NCBI GenBank assembly: GCA_963736575.1
Contig: CAVTPD010000001.1
Coordinates: 682,001-746,000, forward strand
Reading direction: 5' to 3'
DNA: 64,000 nucleotides
Source: CAVTPD01 sp963736575
GTDB taxonomy: Bacteria > Bacteroidota > Bacteroidia > Cytophagales > JAAEPT01
Under the pieces are notes generated by a model, which worked only from the letters and a program-made list of their open reading frames with translations, made no database searches and had not been told where the DNA came from. Below, in pieces: positions 52,963 to 62,107 of this stretch; within the stretch, counting starts at the first letter, position 1, and every line of letters starts with the position of its first letter. A program made the position numbers and the translations under genes.

Positions 52963-53088
52963 GAGTGATATTCCGCTTTAAATATATTCGTTATAATCTT
53001 CTAAAATAATAAACCTTTATAAGAAAATGCTAAGAGGACTACCATTTTATAATTATTAACTAATTTCGTGCGAATAAAATAGGCTCTA

Positions 53089-54468
53089 TTGCGCAACCGT
53101 TTAAATAAATATTTCTTCGTCTTTTACCTTTTTGGTGATTTTGTATACCTGTATGGGGTTTTACTATTTTCTCTTAAGATTATACACGGCACACCAATAT
53201 TTGGATACATAAGCGATAATTGGAGCTTTGTTTTGTTTTATGGTCTCTCTTGGGTGTTATTAAGTTATTTTATTCGGATTTATGAAATTTACCGCTATAC
53301 GCGTATTTCCTTTATTCTGAATAATATTTTTAAGATACTTATTGTTCACTTTACATTTATAACAACTTACATAAGTTTAGAAGGAGGCGGAATTTTTTCT
53401 GTAAAGACGTTATTTATTATTTATGGGGTTTTGTTTTTAGTAATGCCAACCTGGCGTTTGGCGGCTTTAACCTTTCTTAAATCATATAGAAAAAGTGGGT
53501 TTAACTTTAGAAATGTGGTGATTTTAGGGCAAAGTAAACTTTCTGTTGAATTGAAAGAATATTTTGAAAATCATCCTGAACACGGTTATCGGTTTTTAGG
53601 CTTTTATTCAGAATCACCCCTAACAGATTTAATTGAAGGGGATCTTAATTTATTAAAAAAACACATTAAGCAAAACCGAATAGATGAAGTGTATTTATCG
53701 CTTTCGGAATATACTAGTGAAACAGTAAGTGAACTGATTAACTTTTGTAGGAATAACTTAGTTTCAATTAAGTTTATACCACATGCGGAAGGCTTAAATT
53801 ACACTAAAATTAAGGTGGAATTTTATGACTTAATGCCAGTTATAGAATTGCAGCAAACACCTTTACACGATACTATTAATAGTTTTATAAAACGAAGTTT
53901 TGATTTAGCGTTTTCCACTATAGTAATCGTTTGTTTTTTATCTTGGATGGTTCCGTTATTTGGGTTAATTATTAAAATTTCTTCTAAAGGACCGGTGTTT
54001 TTTAAGCAAAAGCGTTCGGGTTTAAATAACGAAAGTTTTTGGTGCTATAAGTTTAGAAGTATGGCGGTAAATCAAGAATCAGATAACTTACAAGCAACAA
54101 AAGGTGACGTTAGAGTGACTAGAATTGGTGCTTTTTTAAGGAAGACGAGTTTAGACGAAATGCCGCAATTCTTTAATGTGTTTTCTGGTAGCATGTCGGT
54201 AGTAGGGCCAAGACCGCATATGATTAGACACACAGAACTTTATTCAGAGCAAATTGAAGAATATTTAGTTAGGCATTTTGTGAAACCGGGTATTACTGGT
54301 TTATCTCAAGTAATGGGTTACAGAGGCGAAACTAGAGAGTTACGCTTAATGAAAAACCGTGTTAAAATGGACATTTTTTATATTGAACATTGGTCTATGT
54401 GGTTAGACTTAAAAATTATATTCTTAACCATTGCTAATGGTATGAAAGGGGATAAAAACGTTTTTTAA
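53089..54468 (+). CDS. Undecaprenyl-phosphate sugar phosphotransferase (WcaJ/WbaP type)
   Basis: A 459-residue polyprenyl phosphoglycosyl transferase. Four or so N-terminal helices, a CoA-binding-like cytoplasmic domain (VVILGQSKLSVELKEYF), one more helix, then the catalytic bacterial sugar transferase domain with KRSFDLAFS, FFKQKRSGLNN, RKTSLDEMPQFFNV and GPRP. It starts glycan synthesis on the lipid carrier. The start is a TTG; no ATG is available that keeps the first helix. Its stop overlaps that of the lamin-tail gene at TTAA. Confidence 0.92.
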   Translation: MRNRLNKYFFVFYLFGDFVYLYGVLLFSLKIIHGTPIFGYISDNWSFVLFYGLSWVLLSYFIRIYEIYRYTRISFILNNIFKILIVHFTFITTYISLEGGGIFSVKTLFIIYGVLFLVMPTWRLAALTFLKSYRKSGFNFRNVVILGQSKLSVELKEYFENHPEHGYRFLGFYSESPLTDLIEGDLNLLKKHIKQNRIDEVYLSLSEYTSETVSELINFCRNNLVSIKFIPHAEGLNYTKIKVEFYDLMPVIELQQTPLHDTINSFIKRSFDLAFSTIVIVCFLSWMVPLFGLIIKISSKGPVFFKQKRSGLNNESFWCYKFRSMAVNQESDNLQATKGDVRVTRIGAFLRKTSLDEMPQFFNVFSGSMSVVGPRPHMIRHTELYSEQIEEYLVRHFVKPGITGLSQVMGYRGETRELRLMKNRVKMDIFYIEHWSMWLDLKIIFLTIANGMKGDKNVF

Positions 54469-56906
54469 TCTATTACAACGCTTTCTTTTTTAACCTTGGT
54501 TTTTCCATCTAAACTGTAAATTTCTAGATATATCAAGTAGATGTTTGTAGCTAAAAGTCTGTTGTTTTCATCTTTGCCATTCCAGAAAATTCGGTCTTCC
54601 GAAGCTAATAAACGATTACTCACTAAGTTTTTAACTTTTTGCCCATTCCTATTGAATATGGTAGCATTTACATAAGTTTTAGAATCATTAGGGTGAAAAA
54701 CAATCTCTATTTGTTGTTCTTTTGGATCGTTAGAGTTGGTTCGTATAATTCGGTTGGTGACTTCGTATTCTTTGTTTTGATTTTCTAAACGGGCTTGTGT
54801 ATTGGTTTTTGTTGGTGTTCCCCAATTAGACAACTCCGTGGCGGGTGCCCAAGTTTCAGAATTGTTACTTTCCATTTTAGGTGAAAGTCTTTCCCAAGAA
54901 GCATTTTCCGGAGAGTTTAACCAGCTTTTGGGTTCTACAATAGCTGTGTTTAATCGGTCTAGGGGAATCCCATTAACAGAATATAAGCCAAGCTCCATTT
55001 CTTCAGTTAAAGCAATTTTTACTTCTTGTAATTTATCGGGATATTTAACCCAGTAGTTTTCTGTAAGTGTTTTAGATGAAGGGGTCCAAACCCAAAGTTC
55101 ATTAGGTTCAATAATTACCGCTTGTTCGGTTTTCCAACTCTTTTTAATTTGACCATCTTCCAATTGGGTAAGTACTATTTGATTACTTAAAATGGGTTTT
55201 GAAGATGAATTCATGAATTCTATAAAATCAAGGCTTTCTTTACCATTAATTAGAAACTCGTTAATCTTAACATCTCCGCTTTTCAATTCTTCTGGCAGTA
55301 AAAATTCTTTTTCAGTCCAAACTTCTTGCAACTGGCAATCTAAATAAGAAAGTTCTAATTGCCCTATTTCTCCCTTCGGAATAAAATTTTTAAAATTTAG
55401 CTCTATAGAATCAGATGTTTTCCATTTGTAGTTGATTAACGTGTTGTTTTTTAAAAGAATATCTGTTAATAAATATTGGCTTCCAAGATCGTTTAAATGT
55501 AGCAGTATGTTGTTTTTATTAACGTTTACATTAATTTTAATGGCAGACTTTTCGATTTCATAATTGGTGAAATTCCCTGGCGTTCCCCCTTCAAAAGCTG
55601 TACTTTCTTTCCAAGTTGAAGTAGAAAAAGAACAAGCATTCCCTTTGTTTTTAAGTTCCAAAGATTTGCCACCATCGCTTAAATTATCAAAAATGGTGGT
55701 GTTGTATCTCACTTGATGAACCAATGTTTTGTTAGAATCATAAACAGAAATTACATCGGTAGTATTGTTTAAACTGGGTAAGTTTTCTACTTCATAAACA
55801 GAAAGTATAGTAGGAAATAATTTTCGGTTTCCTTTTGGTACTAAAAGCGCTGTTTTACTCGCTTTTAATTCAATTTTTGGTAATTGTTTTTTACTGCTTT
55901 CAGAATCGGTTATAGTCCATTTTTCTAGAATTATGTCTTCAGTTGAGGTATTTAAAAGTTCAATGTATTCAGAATTAGGTAAAAAAATACTGGGGTCTGG
56001 ATCTACCATTAATTCAGTTATTATAACAGAACCTTTTTGTTGAAAAGGAAGTAAAAAACTGCTATCAATTCTAGAAATATTACCTAAAGAATCGCTCAAC
56101 TCAATTTTTAATGCCGCAGTCTTTTCTTTTCCGGTAAACTGAAAATCAATTTGATTATTCACTGTATTAAAATTGAGTGGCTTCTGGCCATTAACGGTAA
56201 GTGTATGTACTTCTTCAATGGCTTCGTTAAAATTGAGGGTATGTATTCCGGAAGGATTAAAAGCTACTTGTGTGATTTTTGGACCTATTGTATCTGGTAG
56301 AGCTTCCGAAAAAACATAAATAGAATCGAAGTAAAACAAATCGCTTCTACTTTTGGAATAATTGCATTTTAGGGCAAAGGCATTCATTTCGGTAAAAGAA
56401 ATAGGAAAATTAATGGTGTTTTTAGATCGGTTGGTATTGATGGTCCAAGTACCATTTTTGTATTCAATTATAAATTTTTCTTTCTGAAAAGCATTTGAAA
56501 AAGCACCTTCGTCTATTCTTGCAATAGAGTTAGTGTTAAAGAACAATTCTAAGGCATCTGAAGAACCATTTTCCCCAATCCTGCAAAATATTTTATTGTT
56601 TGTAGTAGTATCTTTTGCTAAAATAAATTCTGTGTAATTGCTTCCCGAAGGCGAGAAATCCATAGAAACTGTAAAATTCCATTTAGAATGATCCCAAAAT
56701 TTAAAAGGAACATAGATCTCGCTGGTATTTTTTCCATCTGGGGCATAAAGCCGTAATTGTTCAGATTGTACTATAAAGTCATCAATATCTCCGCGCCATA
56801 AATCTAATTCTGAAGGGAATTCAAATTCACCCCAAAAGGTATTTTGTGCCCTTAAATTTAACGACAATAAAAGAATACATATAGAAATGAGTAGCCTAAA
56901 AGTCAT
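54465..56906 (-). CDS. Exported lamin-tail domain protein with FlgD-like C-terminus
   Basis: An 813-residue exported protein starting at the ATG at 56906, with signal peptide LLISICILLLSLNLRAQ. A jelly-roll-like domain comes first (about 20-210), then a first lamin-tail domain (about 290-450, IITELMVDPDPS), a linker, a second lamin-tail domain (about 545-705, VKINEFLINGKESLDFIEF) and a C-terminal FlgD-type Ig domain (about 735-813, FNRNGQKVKNL). An in-frame ATG 33 nt upstream is less likely. Bacterial lamin-tail domains occur on surface or secreted proteins, often with nucleases or other hydrolases. Confidence 0.85.
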   Translation of the reverse strand: MTFRLLISICILLLSLNLRAQNTFWGEFEFPSELDLWRGDIDDFIVQSEQLRLYAPDGKNTSEIYVPFKFWDHSKWNFTVSMDFSPSGSNYTEFILAKDTTTNNKIFCRIGENGSSDALELFFNTNSIARIDEGAFSNAFQKEKFIIEYKNGTWTINTNRSKNTINFPISFTEMNAFALKCNYSKSRSDLFYFDSIYVFSEALPDTIGPKITQVAFNPSGIHTLNFNEAIEEVHTLTVNGQKPLNFNTVNNQIDFQFTGKEKTAALKIELSDSLGNISRIDSSFLLPFQQKGSVIITELMVDPDPSIFLPNSEYIELLNTSTEDIILEKWTITDSESSKKQLPKIELKASKTALLVPKGNRKLFPTILSVYEVENLPSLNNTTDVISVYDSNKTLVHQVRYNTTIFDNLSDGGKSLELKNKGNACSFSTSTWKESTAFEGGTPGNFTNYEIEKSAIKINVNVNKNNILLHLNDLGSQYLLTDILLKNNTLINYKWKTSDSIELNFKNFIPKGEIGQLELSYLDCQLQEVWTEKEFLLPEELKSGDVKINEFLINGKESLDFIEFMNSSSKPILSNQIVLTQLEDGQIKKSWKTEQAVIIEPNELWVWTPSSKTLTENYWVKYPDKLQEVKIALTEEMELGLYSVNGIPLDRLNTAIVEPKSWLNSPENASWERLSPKMESNNSETWAPATELSNWGTPTKTNTQARLENQNKEYEVTNRIIRTNSNDPKEQQIEIVFHPNDSKTYVNATIFNRNGQKVKNLVSNRLLASEDRIFWNGKDENNRLLATNIYLIYLEIYSLDGKTKVKKESVVID

Positions 56907-58884
56907 ACTGTATTCTTGTTTTAAAAAAGGTTTTTTCACTTTTCAAGGTGTTGGAATCTTCTTTCCAATCTCCTGTTAAGTTGCTTGTTTTTAGCCACAA
57001 ACTCAATCTTTTATTAATTTTACATTTAATTATGAAATAAATCTGAGTTCCATTTCTGGTAAACTGAGTAATAGAGTAACTGTATGGCACATCAGAATCT
57101 TGTGAATAAATTCGTGTGTAGGTGTCCTCTACCCAAGCTTTTGCAAACCGAAGAGTAAACTTCCAGTTGTAATTGGGACTCCATTTAAAGTCTTGGTAAA
57201 ATAAGAAGGATGCCATGTTTTTGTTAATTTCTACCCATTTAGATTCTATTCGTGTTCTTAAGTTTAATTCTTCGTTTACTTGGTAGTCACTTTGTAAACG
57301 CAATTGAAATAAATGGCCTTGATTAGTCTTTTCTATTTCATTTTCGGTCAAATTATATTCCGTACTTTCTCTTTTAAACTGAAGAATGTAGTCGGCTTTT
57401 TCGTTAGGATAAAAGACTGCTCTAATTAGTGTTTCGTTACCAGAAGTAGGTCCTAATGTTCGGTAATTAATCCATTTAGAACGAAAGTTATCTTGGTAAA
57501 ACGATAAACTCATCCAGTTGAGGGGTTGCCATTTCAGGCCTAAATAAATGCCTTCTTCATTATTTGGGGTGCTTTTTTCTTGAAAAACATTAGCGTAGTG
57601 GTTGTAATAATTGGCCGATAGATTTCTGTATAGCAAAACAACTTCCCAAAAAGGATTGGGTGCTAACGAAATTCCTTGTAAAACAGCATTGGCTTTATGG
57701 GCCTGATAAGCAGTTTCGCCAAAAAAGCGTAAATACGGTAGCGGCTGTATGGTGTAGTCCACCGAAATGGCACTCAGGTTATTATCTCTAAACTCAAGCT
57801 TGTCGTATATTCCATTTTGTGGATTTACCTTTCCGGAATATTGACTAGTGAATCCTGTAAAACCAATATTTCCTTTTCGGAAGGAAGTTTTAACTCTTCC
57901 ACCTAACAAATATTCTTTTACAAAAACTTTGTTGTCTTTTTCTTCTCGGTTTGTTCCTATTTCATCAATAGAATAATAGTTTTCTCCGTTTATGTTTCTT
58001 TCTAATGCGGAAAGGTTTTTACCGGATCCGAAAAGAGTTACGTCTATTTTTTCACTCAATTTTAAATCTAAAAGTAAACCTCTTAAATAGTTAAACTCCC
58101 CGGCAGAAGTATAAGGACGTACTTCTAAATTGTTCTTTTCTACATTGGTAGCGTAAATGGATTTATTAAGACTGAAACCATTCCAGAAAGTTAATCCTTG
58201 ACCAAAATAAAGCGCGTAGTCACCTACAATAATTTGTCTAAAAAAACCTTTGCTTTTGTAGCTAATATTAACGGAAGAATAATCAAAGCCCGTTTTTCCA
58301 TTTTGTAAAGACGGTTTGTTGTGCTTATTAAAGAACGGTTCGTAATAATCGTTTTGCATGGTAATACCAAAACTTAAGCCCTTTGTTCTTTCAAAAGTGT
58401 AGCGTAAAAAATATTCGTTTTCTTGCCCTAAATACTTGTCTTGGGGAGTGTTTTTATAAGTGCTGTTGTCTAATTGATGACCATAACCAAAAACTAAAAA
58501 ATGCCTTAATTCTTGGTTGTAAAGTTCGTTTTTTTGTATTGTCACGGTAAATAGCGGTAAAAATTTTTCTGTTTCGGCCCCAAAATGAGGAAGAGTAATT
58601 AATTCTTTTACCTCTACAAAACCACCCAATTTTTTTCGGTAGTTAATAATGGTTTGAATTTGGAAGGAATTCAGAAACAGGAAGTCTTGTAATTCTTTTT
58701 CGGTACAGGTATTTAAGTTGATGGGCCGTTTTAAATAAACTTCTACTTTTTCTCTAATCAATGTTTCGTCAATATTAAAATCTAAGCTGTTTTTAATGTC
58801 GTTTACTAAAGCATCTACTTCAATTTTTTGGGCTGAAGTAAAAGTCTGTATTAAGATAAAAAGTGCTAAAAGTTTAAAACGCAT
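56896..58884 (-). CDS. Outer-membrane barrel with periplasmic helix-hairpin-helix domain
   Basis: A 662-residue exported protein. A signal peptide (to about residue 18) is followed by a ComEA-like pair of helix-hairpin-helix motifs (about 50-115, NLNTCTEKELQDFLFL and NYRKKLGGFVEVKEL), then a long beta-barrel of alternating hydrophobic strands that ends in the aromatic KTRIQYDF. Helix-hairpin-helix motifs bind DNA backbone, so a DNA-related role at the outer membrane is possible, but the barrel has no known channel family. Its start overlaps the upstream gene by 11 nt. Confidence 0.82.
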   Translation of the reverse strand: MRFKLLALFILIQTFTSAQKIEVDALVNDIKNSLDFNIDETLIREKVEVYLKRPINLNTCTEKELQDFLFLNSFQIQTIINYRKKLGGFVEVKELITLPHFGAETEKFLPLFTVTIQKNELYNQELRHFLVFGYGHQLDNSTYKNTPQDKYLGQENEYFLRYTFERTKGLSFGITMQNDYYEPFFNKHNKPSLQNGKTGFDYSSVNISYKSKGFFRQIIVGDYALYFGQGLTFWNGFSLNKSIYATNVEKNNLEVRPYTSAGEFNYLRGLLLDLKLSEKIDVTLFGSGKNLSALERNINGENYYSIDEIGTNREEKDNKVFVKEYLLGGRVKTSFRKGNIGFTGFTSQYSGKVNPQNGIYDKLEFRDNNLSAISVDYTIQPLPYLRFFGETAYQAHKANAVLQGISLAPNPFWEVVLLYRNLSANYYNHYANVFQEKSTPNNEEGIYLGLKWQPLNWMSLSFYQDNFRSKWINYRTLGPTSGNETLIRAVFYPNEKADYILQFKRESTEYNLTENEIEKTNQGHLFQLRLQSDYQVNEELNLRTRIESKWVEINKNMASFLFYQDFKWSPNYNWKFTLRFAKAWVEDTYTRIYSQDSDVPYSYSITQFTRNGTQIYFIIKCKINKRLSLWLKTSNLTGDWKEDSNTLKSEKTFFKTRIQYDF

Positions 58885-59671
58885 AGGCCAAAGAAACTTG
58901 TGGTGAAAGCCCTAATTGATTTTGATAGCTGGTAGCTGCATTAAACTGTAAATCTTTTAGTTTGATACCGAAACCAAAACTTAGGCCTCTAAATGTTTGA
59001 AAAGTACCTACTCTTAAAAAGACTATACCTTGGAAAGGAAACTCTGCACCTATTTTAAGATCTGGTTTTTGACTTCCATTTAAATCTACTTCGCCATAAA
59101 AACGGAATAATTCAGTAGAATAATTGGCGCCAAAATTAATGCGGTTTTGGTCAGAAGAAGTATTAGAGGTTTCTCTTTGTAAGGCTTTTATAAATTGGTA
59201 TTGAAAAGTGAACTTCCAATTATTAAGTTGGTAACAACTGCTTAGCATAGGGCTAAGGTGTTGCCCTTTAGTTTGTTGGTCAATGGCCGAAAGAAAATAA
59301 CTGATTCGTAGCCCTATAGAAAAATCATCTGTTAATTTTCTGCCCGCCGAAAGATGGATCCCTTGTTCTTTGTATAAACTAGAACCAAATTGATTGATGA
59401 ATAACGCAGTATTTATGGTATTGAATTTATAACTTACCCCGGCAGAAATTGTGCTTAACTCTTTTACCCCAAAGCGGTTTTGTACATCCAAAGCAACAGA
59501 ATTACTGTCGGTAAAAGCAGATAAGGCAGGGTGGTTGTAACTAGAAAAAGAACCTTCAGCATTATGAACATAACCCAAAGAAGCGTTTTTAGCTCCACGA
59601 ATTTCGTCGTAATATTGTGCACAGACACAATGGGTTTGAATAACCAGAAAAAGCAACTTTAAAAACTTCAT
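58874..59671 (-). CDS. PorV/PorQ-like outer-membrane protein
   Basis: A 265-residue exported barrel protein. Signal peptide ends at VCAQ; the segment GAKNASLGYVHNAEGS with NHPALSAF resembles the early signature of PorV/PorQ proteins of type IX secretion and FadL-like relatives; the end LAYAF is typical of an outer-membrane barrel. It is too distant to name. It is the first of three minus-strand exported-protein genes and starts only 5 nt from the divergent nuclease-family gene. Confidence 0.72.
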   Translation of the reverse strand: MKFLKLLFLVIQTHCVCAQYYDEIRGAKNASLGYVHNAEGSFSSYNHPALSAFTDSNSVALDVQNRFGVKELSTISAGVSYKFNTINTALFINQFGSSLYKEQGIHLSAGRKLTDDFSIGLRISYFLSAIDQQTKGQHLSPMLSSCYQLNNWKFTFQYQFIKALQRETSNTSSDQNRINFGANYSTELFRFYGEVDLNGSQKPDLKIGAEFPFQGIVFLRVGTFQTFRGLSFGFGIKLKDLQFNAATSYQNQLGLSPQVSLAYAF

Positions 59672-59676
59672 AAAAA

Positions 59677-60645
59677 TTGAAAAAACGTCTAAAAAAACAT
59701 TCAGTTTTTCTCTTCGGTGTAATTATAATAATTTTTTGTTGTACAGGCACAACAACTTTTAGAAAACCTTCGGTAACCATTGCTTTTTATAATCTGGAAA
59801 ATCTCTTTGATACTTTAGATGATAAGCACAAAAACGATAATGAATTTTTGCCCACTTCGGCTAAAAATTGGAATACAGAAAAGTATTACATGAAGTTAAA
59901 TAAAACTGCCCGTGTTATTTTAGCTATGAATGACTGGTCTGGTCCCGATATTATTGGTCTATGTGAAGCCGAAAATGAAACGGTTTTGAAAGACTTAGTA
60001 ATGCAGACTACCTTGTTAAAGTACGATTACAAATACATTCATTACGAATCACCCGATAGAAGAGGGATAGATAATGCCTTATTGTATAAAGCAAACAAAG
60101 TTAAAGTAGTAGAATCTTATAACTTCCCTGCCGATACTGCTGGAAAATTTAAAACCAGAGATATTTTATGGGTTCGTTTGTTATCTAAAAAATACAAAGA
60201 CACCATTTCTGTTTTTGTAAACCATTGGCCATCTAGAATGGGGGGTAAAGAGAAAAGCACTTCTAAACGACTCTTTGTATCTTCTAGATTACTGTACTTG
60301 TCAGATTCATTGAAAGCAGAATTCCCTAATGATTTATTTATTGCCTTGGGTGATTTTAATGACGATCCCGAAGACGAAAGCCTTCAGCAATTAAACAGAT
60401 TTTATAAATATAACCCCGTAGCAGAACAGGAGCAGGGCACGCTTAAATACCAAGCACATTGGAATAAGTTTGACCAAATTATGTTCGATTCCGAAGTTGA
60501 ATTTCAGTTTGAAATTTATAACCCCTATTGGATGTACAAAGATGATGAACGGTATGCTGGTGAAAAACCTTACCGGTCTTATTTGGGTAAGAAATATATT
60601 GGCGGCTATAGCGATCATTTTCCTGTTTTACTTTTTTTGAAATAA
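59677..60645 (+). CDS. Exported endonuclease/exonuclease/phosphatase-family protein
   Basis: A 322-residue enzyme of the DNase I-like fold. The N-terminus is a basic, hydrophobic signal ending in FCCTG, possibly a lipoprotein anchor. Catalytic features are complete: NLENLFD, Glu97 in LCEAEN, GIDNALLY, HWPSR, GDFNDDP and GGYSDHFPV. Family members cut DNA or RNA, or act on phospholipid or sugar phosphates; the substrate is not decided here. It starts at TTG, only 5 nt from the start of the divergent barrel gene, so promoters must lie within the opposite coding regions. Confidence 0.88.
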   Translation: MKKRLKKHSVFLFGVIIIIFCCTGTTTFRKPSVTIAFYNLENLFDTLDDKHKNDNEFLPTSAKNWNTEKYYMKLNKTARVILAMNDWSGPDIIGLCEAENETVLKDLVMQTTLLKYDYKYIHYESPDRRGIDNALLYKANKVKVVESYNFPADTAGKFKTRDILWVRLLSKKYKDTISVFVNHWPSRMGGKEKSTSKRLFVSSRLLYLSDSLKAEFPNDLFIALGDFNDDPEDESLQQLNRFYKYNPVAEQEQGTLKYQAHWNKFDQIMFDSEVEFQFEIYNPYWMYKDDERYAGEKPYRSYLGKKYIGGYSDHFPVLLFLK

Positions 60646-60696
60646 GTTGAACAGAATTTAAACTGATTCTAGTTAATTAATTCTTTATGTAGTAAA

Positions 60697-60726
60697 TTTC
60701 AAACCGATTAAAAAGTAGTATTTTTG
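60697..60726 (+). promoter_or_regulatory. Candidate ahcY promoter
   Basis: TATTTTTG at 60719-60726 matches the Bacteroidota -7 element TAnnTTTG; TTTC lies 18 nt upstream at 60697-60700 near -33. The predicted transcript would begin about 12 nt before the ahcY ATG at 60745, so the leader is very short and leaves no room for a riboswitch. Confidence 0.5.
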
Positions 60727-60744
60727 TGTAGCAAAGCTAAGAAT

Positions 60745-62052
60745 ATGGTAGAAACGGAATTAAAATACAAAGTAAAAGATATTGCCCTAGCAGATTGGGG
60801 TAGAAAAGAAATTGAATTGGCAGAGGCAGAAATGCCAGGTTTAATGTCAATTAGAGAAGAATACAAAGCTAGCCAACCGCTTAAAGGTGCTAGAATTGCA
60901 GGTTGTCTTCACATGACTATTCAAACAGCTGTTTTAATTGAAACATTGGTTGAATTGGGTGCAGATGTAACTTGGTCTTCTTGTAATATATTTTCAACAC
61001 AAGACCACGCTGCTGCTGCTATTGCTGCTGCCGGTATTCCTGTGTATGCTTGGAAAGGCATGAACGAAGAAGAGTTCAACTGGTGTATAGAACAAACGTT
61101 GTTCGCTTTTGAAGGTGGAAAACCTTTAAATATGATCTTAGACGATGGTGGTGATTTAACGGCTATGGTTTTTGATCAATTCCCAGAATTGGTGAAAGAC
61201 ATTAAAGGTCTTTCTGAAGAAACTACTACAGGTGTTCTTCGTCTTTACGAAAGAGAGAAAAAAGGTACGCTTCCTATGCCAGCTATTAATGTTAACGACT
61301 CGGTTACTAAATCGAAATTCGATAACAAATACGGTTGTAGAGAATCTTTAGTAGATGGTATCCGTAGAGCAACCGATGTAATGATGGCCGGTAAAGTAGC
61401 TGTTGTTGCTGGTTTTGGTGATGTAGGTAAAGGTTCTGCCGAATCTTTAAGAGGAGCAGGTGCTAGAGTTATTGTTACTGAAATTGATCCAATTTGTGCT
61501 TTACAGGCTGCAATGGAAGGTTTTGAAGTAAAGAAAATGGATAACGCCATTCCTGAAGCCGATATAGTTGTTACCACAACAGGTAATAAAGACATCATTT
61601 TAGGTCGTCATTTCGAAAACATGAAAGACAAAGCGATTGTTTGTAACATCGGTCACTTTGATAACGAAATTGATATGGCTTGGTTGAACAAAAACTACGG
61701 TTCAACAAAAGTAAACATCAAACCACAAGTTGATAAATACACGGTTGGAGATCACGATGTAATTATTCTTGCTGAAGGTAGATTAGTAAACTTAGGATGT
61801 GCCACTGGTCACCCTTCGTTTGTAATGTCTAACTCTTTTGCTAACCAAACATTAGCTCAAATTGAATTATGGTCTGGAGCTAACAACTACGAAAACAAAG
61901 TTTATGTGCTTCCTAAGCATTTAGATGAAAAAGTAGCTCGTTTACACTTAGCTAAAATTGGTGTAGAATTAGAAGAGTTAACAGCAGATCAAGCTTCTTA
62001 CATTGGTGTAGAAGTAGCGGGCCCGTACAAAGGAGATACATACAGATATTAA
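60745..62052 (+). CDS. ahcY: S-adenosylhomocysteine hydrolase
   Basis: A 435-residue adenosylhomocysteinase, which splits S-adenosylhomocysteine to adenosine and homocysteine. The substrate part includes HMTIQTAVLIETL and DDGGDLT, the NAD-binding site is GFGDVGKGSAESLRGAG, and the C-terminus is YKGDTYRY. I use the ATG at 60745 instead of the in-frame TTG at 60724, since the promoter-like TATTTTTG overlaps that region. Codon use is more GC-biased than around it, as expected for high expression. A clean terminator follows. Confidence 0.97.
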   Translation: MVETELKYKVKDIALADWGRKEIELAEAEMPGLMSIREEYKASQPLKGARIAGCLHMTIQTAVLIETLVELGADVTWSSCNIFSTQDHAAAAIAAAGIPVYAWKGMNEEEFNWCIEQTLFAFEGGKPLNMILDDGGDLTAMVFDQFPELVKDIKGLSEETTTGVLRLYEREKKGTLPMPAINVNDSVTKSKFDNKYGCRESLVDGIRRATDVMMAGKVAVVAGFGDVGKGSAESLRGAGARVIVTEIDPICALQAAMEGFEVKKMDNAIPEADIVVTTTGNKDIILGRHFENMKDKAIVCNIGHFDNEIDMAWLNKNYGSTKVNIKPQVDKYTVGDHDVIILAEGRLVNLGCATGHPSFVMSNSFANQTLAQIELWSGANNYENKVYVLPKHLDEKVARLHLAKIGVELEELTADQASYIGVEVAGPYKGDTYRY

Positions 62053-62079
62053 TATATTTTTAAAGAATATCTAGATTCT

Positions 62080-62107
62080 AAAAATCCCGCTTAACGGCGG
62101 GATTTTT
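62080..62107. terminator. Intrinsic terminator of ahcY
   Basis: AAAAATCCCGC (62080-62090) pairs perfectly with GCGGGATTTTT (62097-62107) around TTAACG, and the T run continues. It abuts the stop of the minus-strand glycosyltransferase and can serve both. Confidence 0.9.

Noticed and set aside
53061..53068. TAATTTCG as promoter of the initiating transferase
   Set aside because: One mismatch to TAnnTTTG and no upstream element; too weak to list as a site.
60646..60744. SAH riboswitch upstream of ahcY
   Set aside because: The gap is under 100 nt, the likely leader about 12 nt, and no pseudoknot pattern is visible.
61000..61045. GCT-repeat run in ahcY as a microsatellite
   Set aside because: Encodes the conserved Ala-rich helix of the enzyme; short and not a clean repeat.
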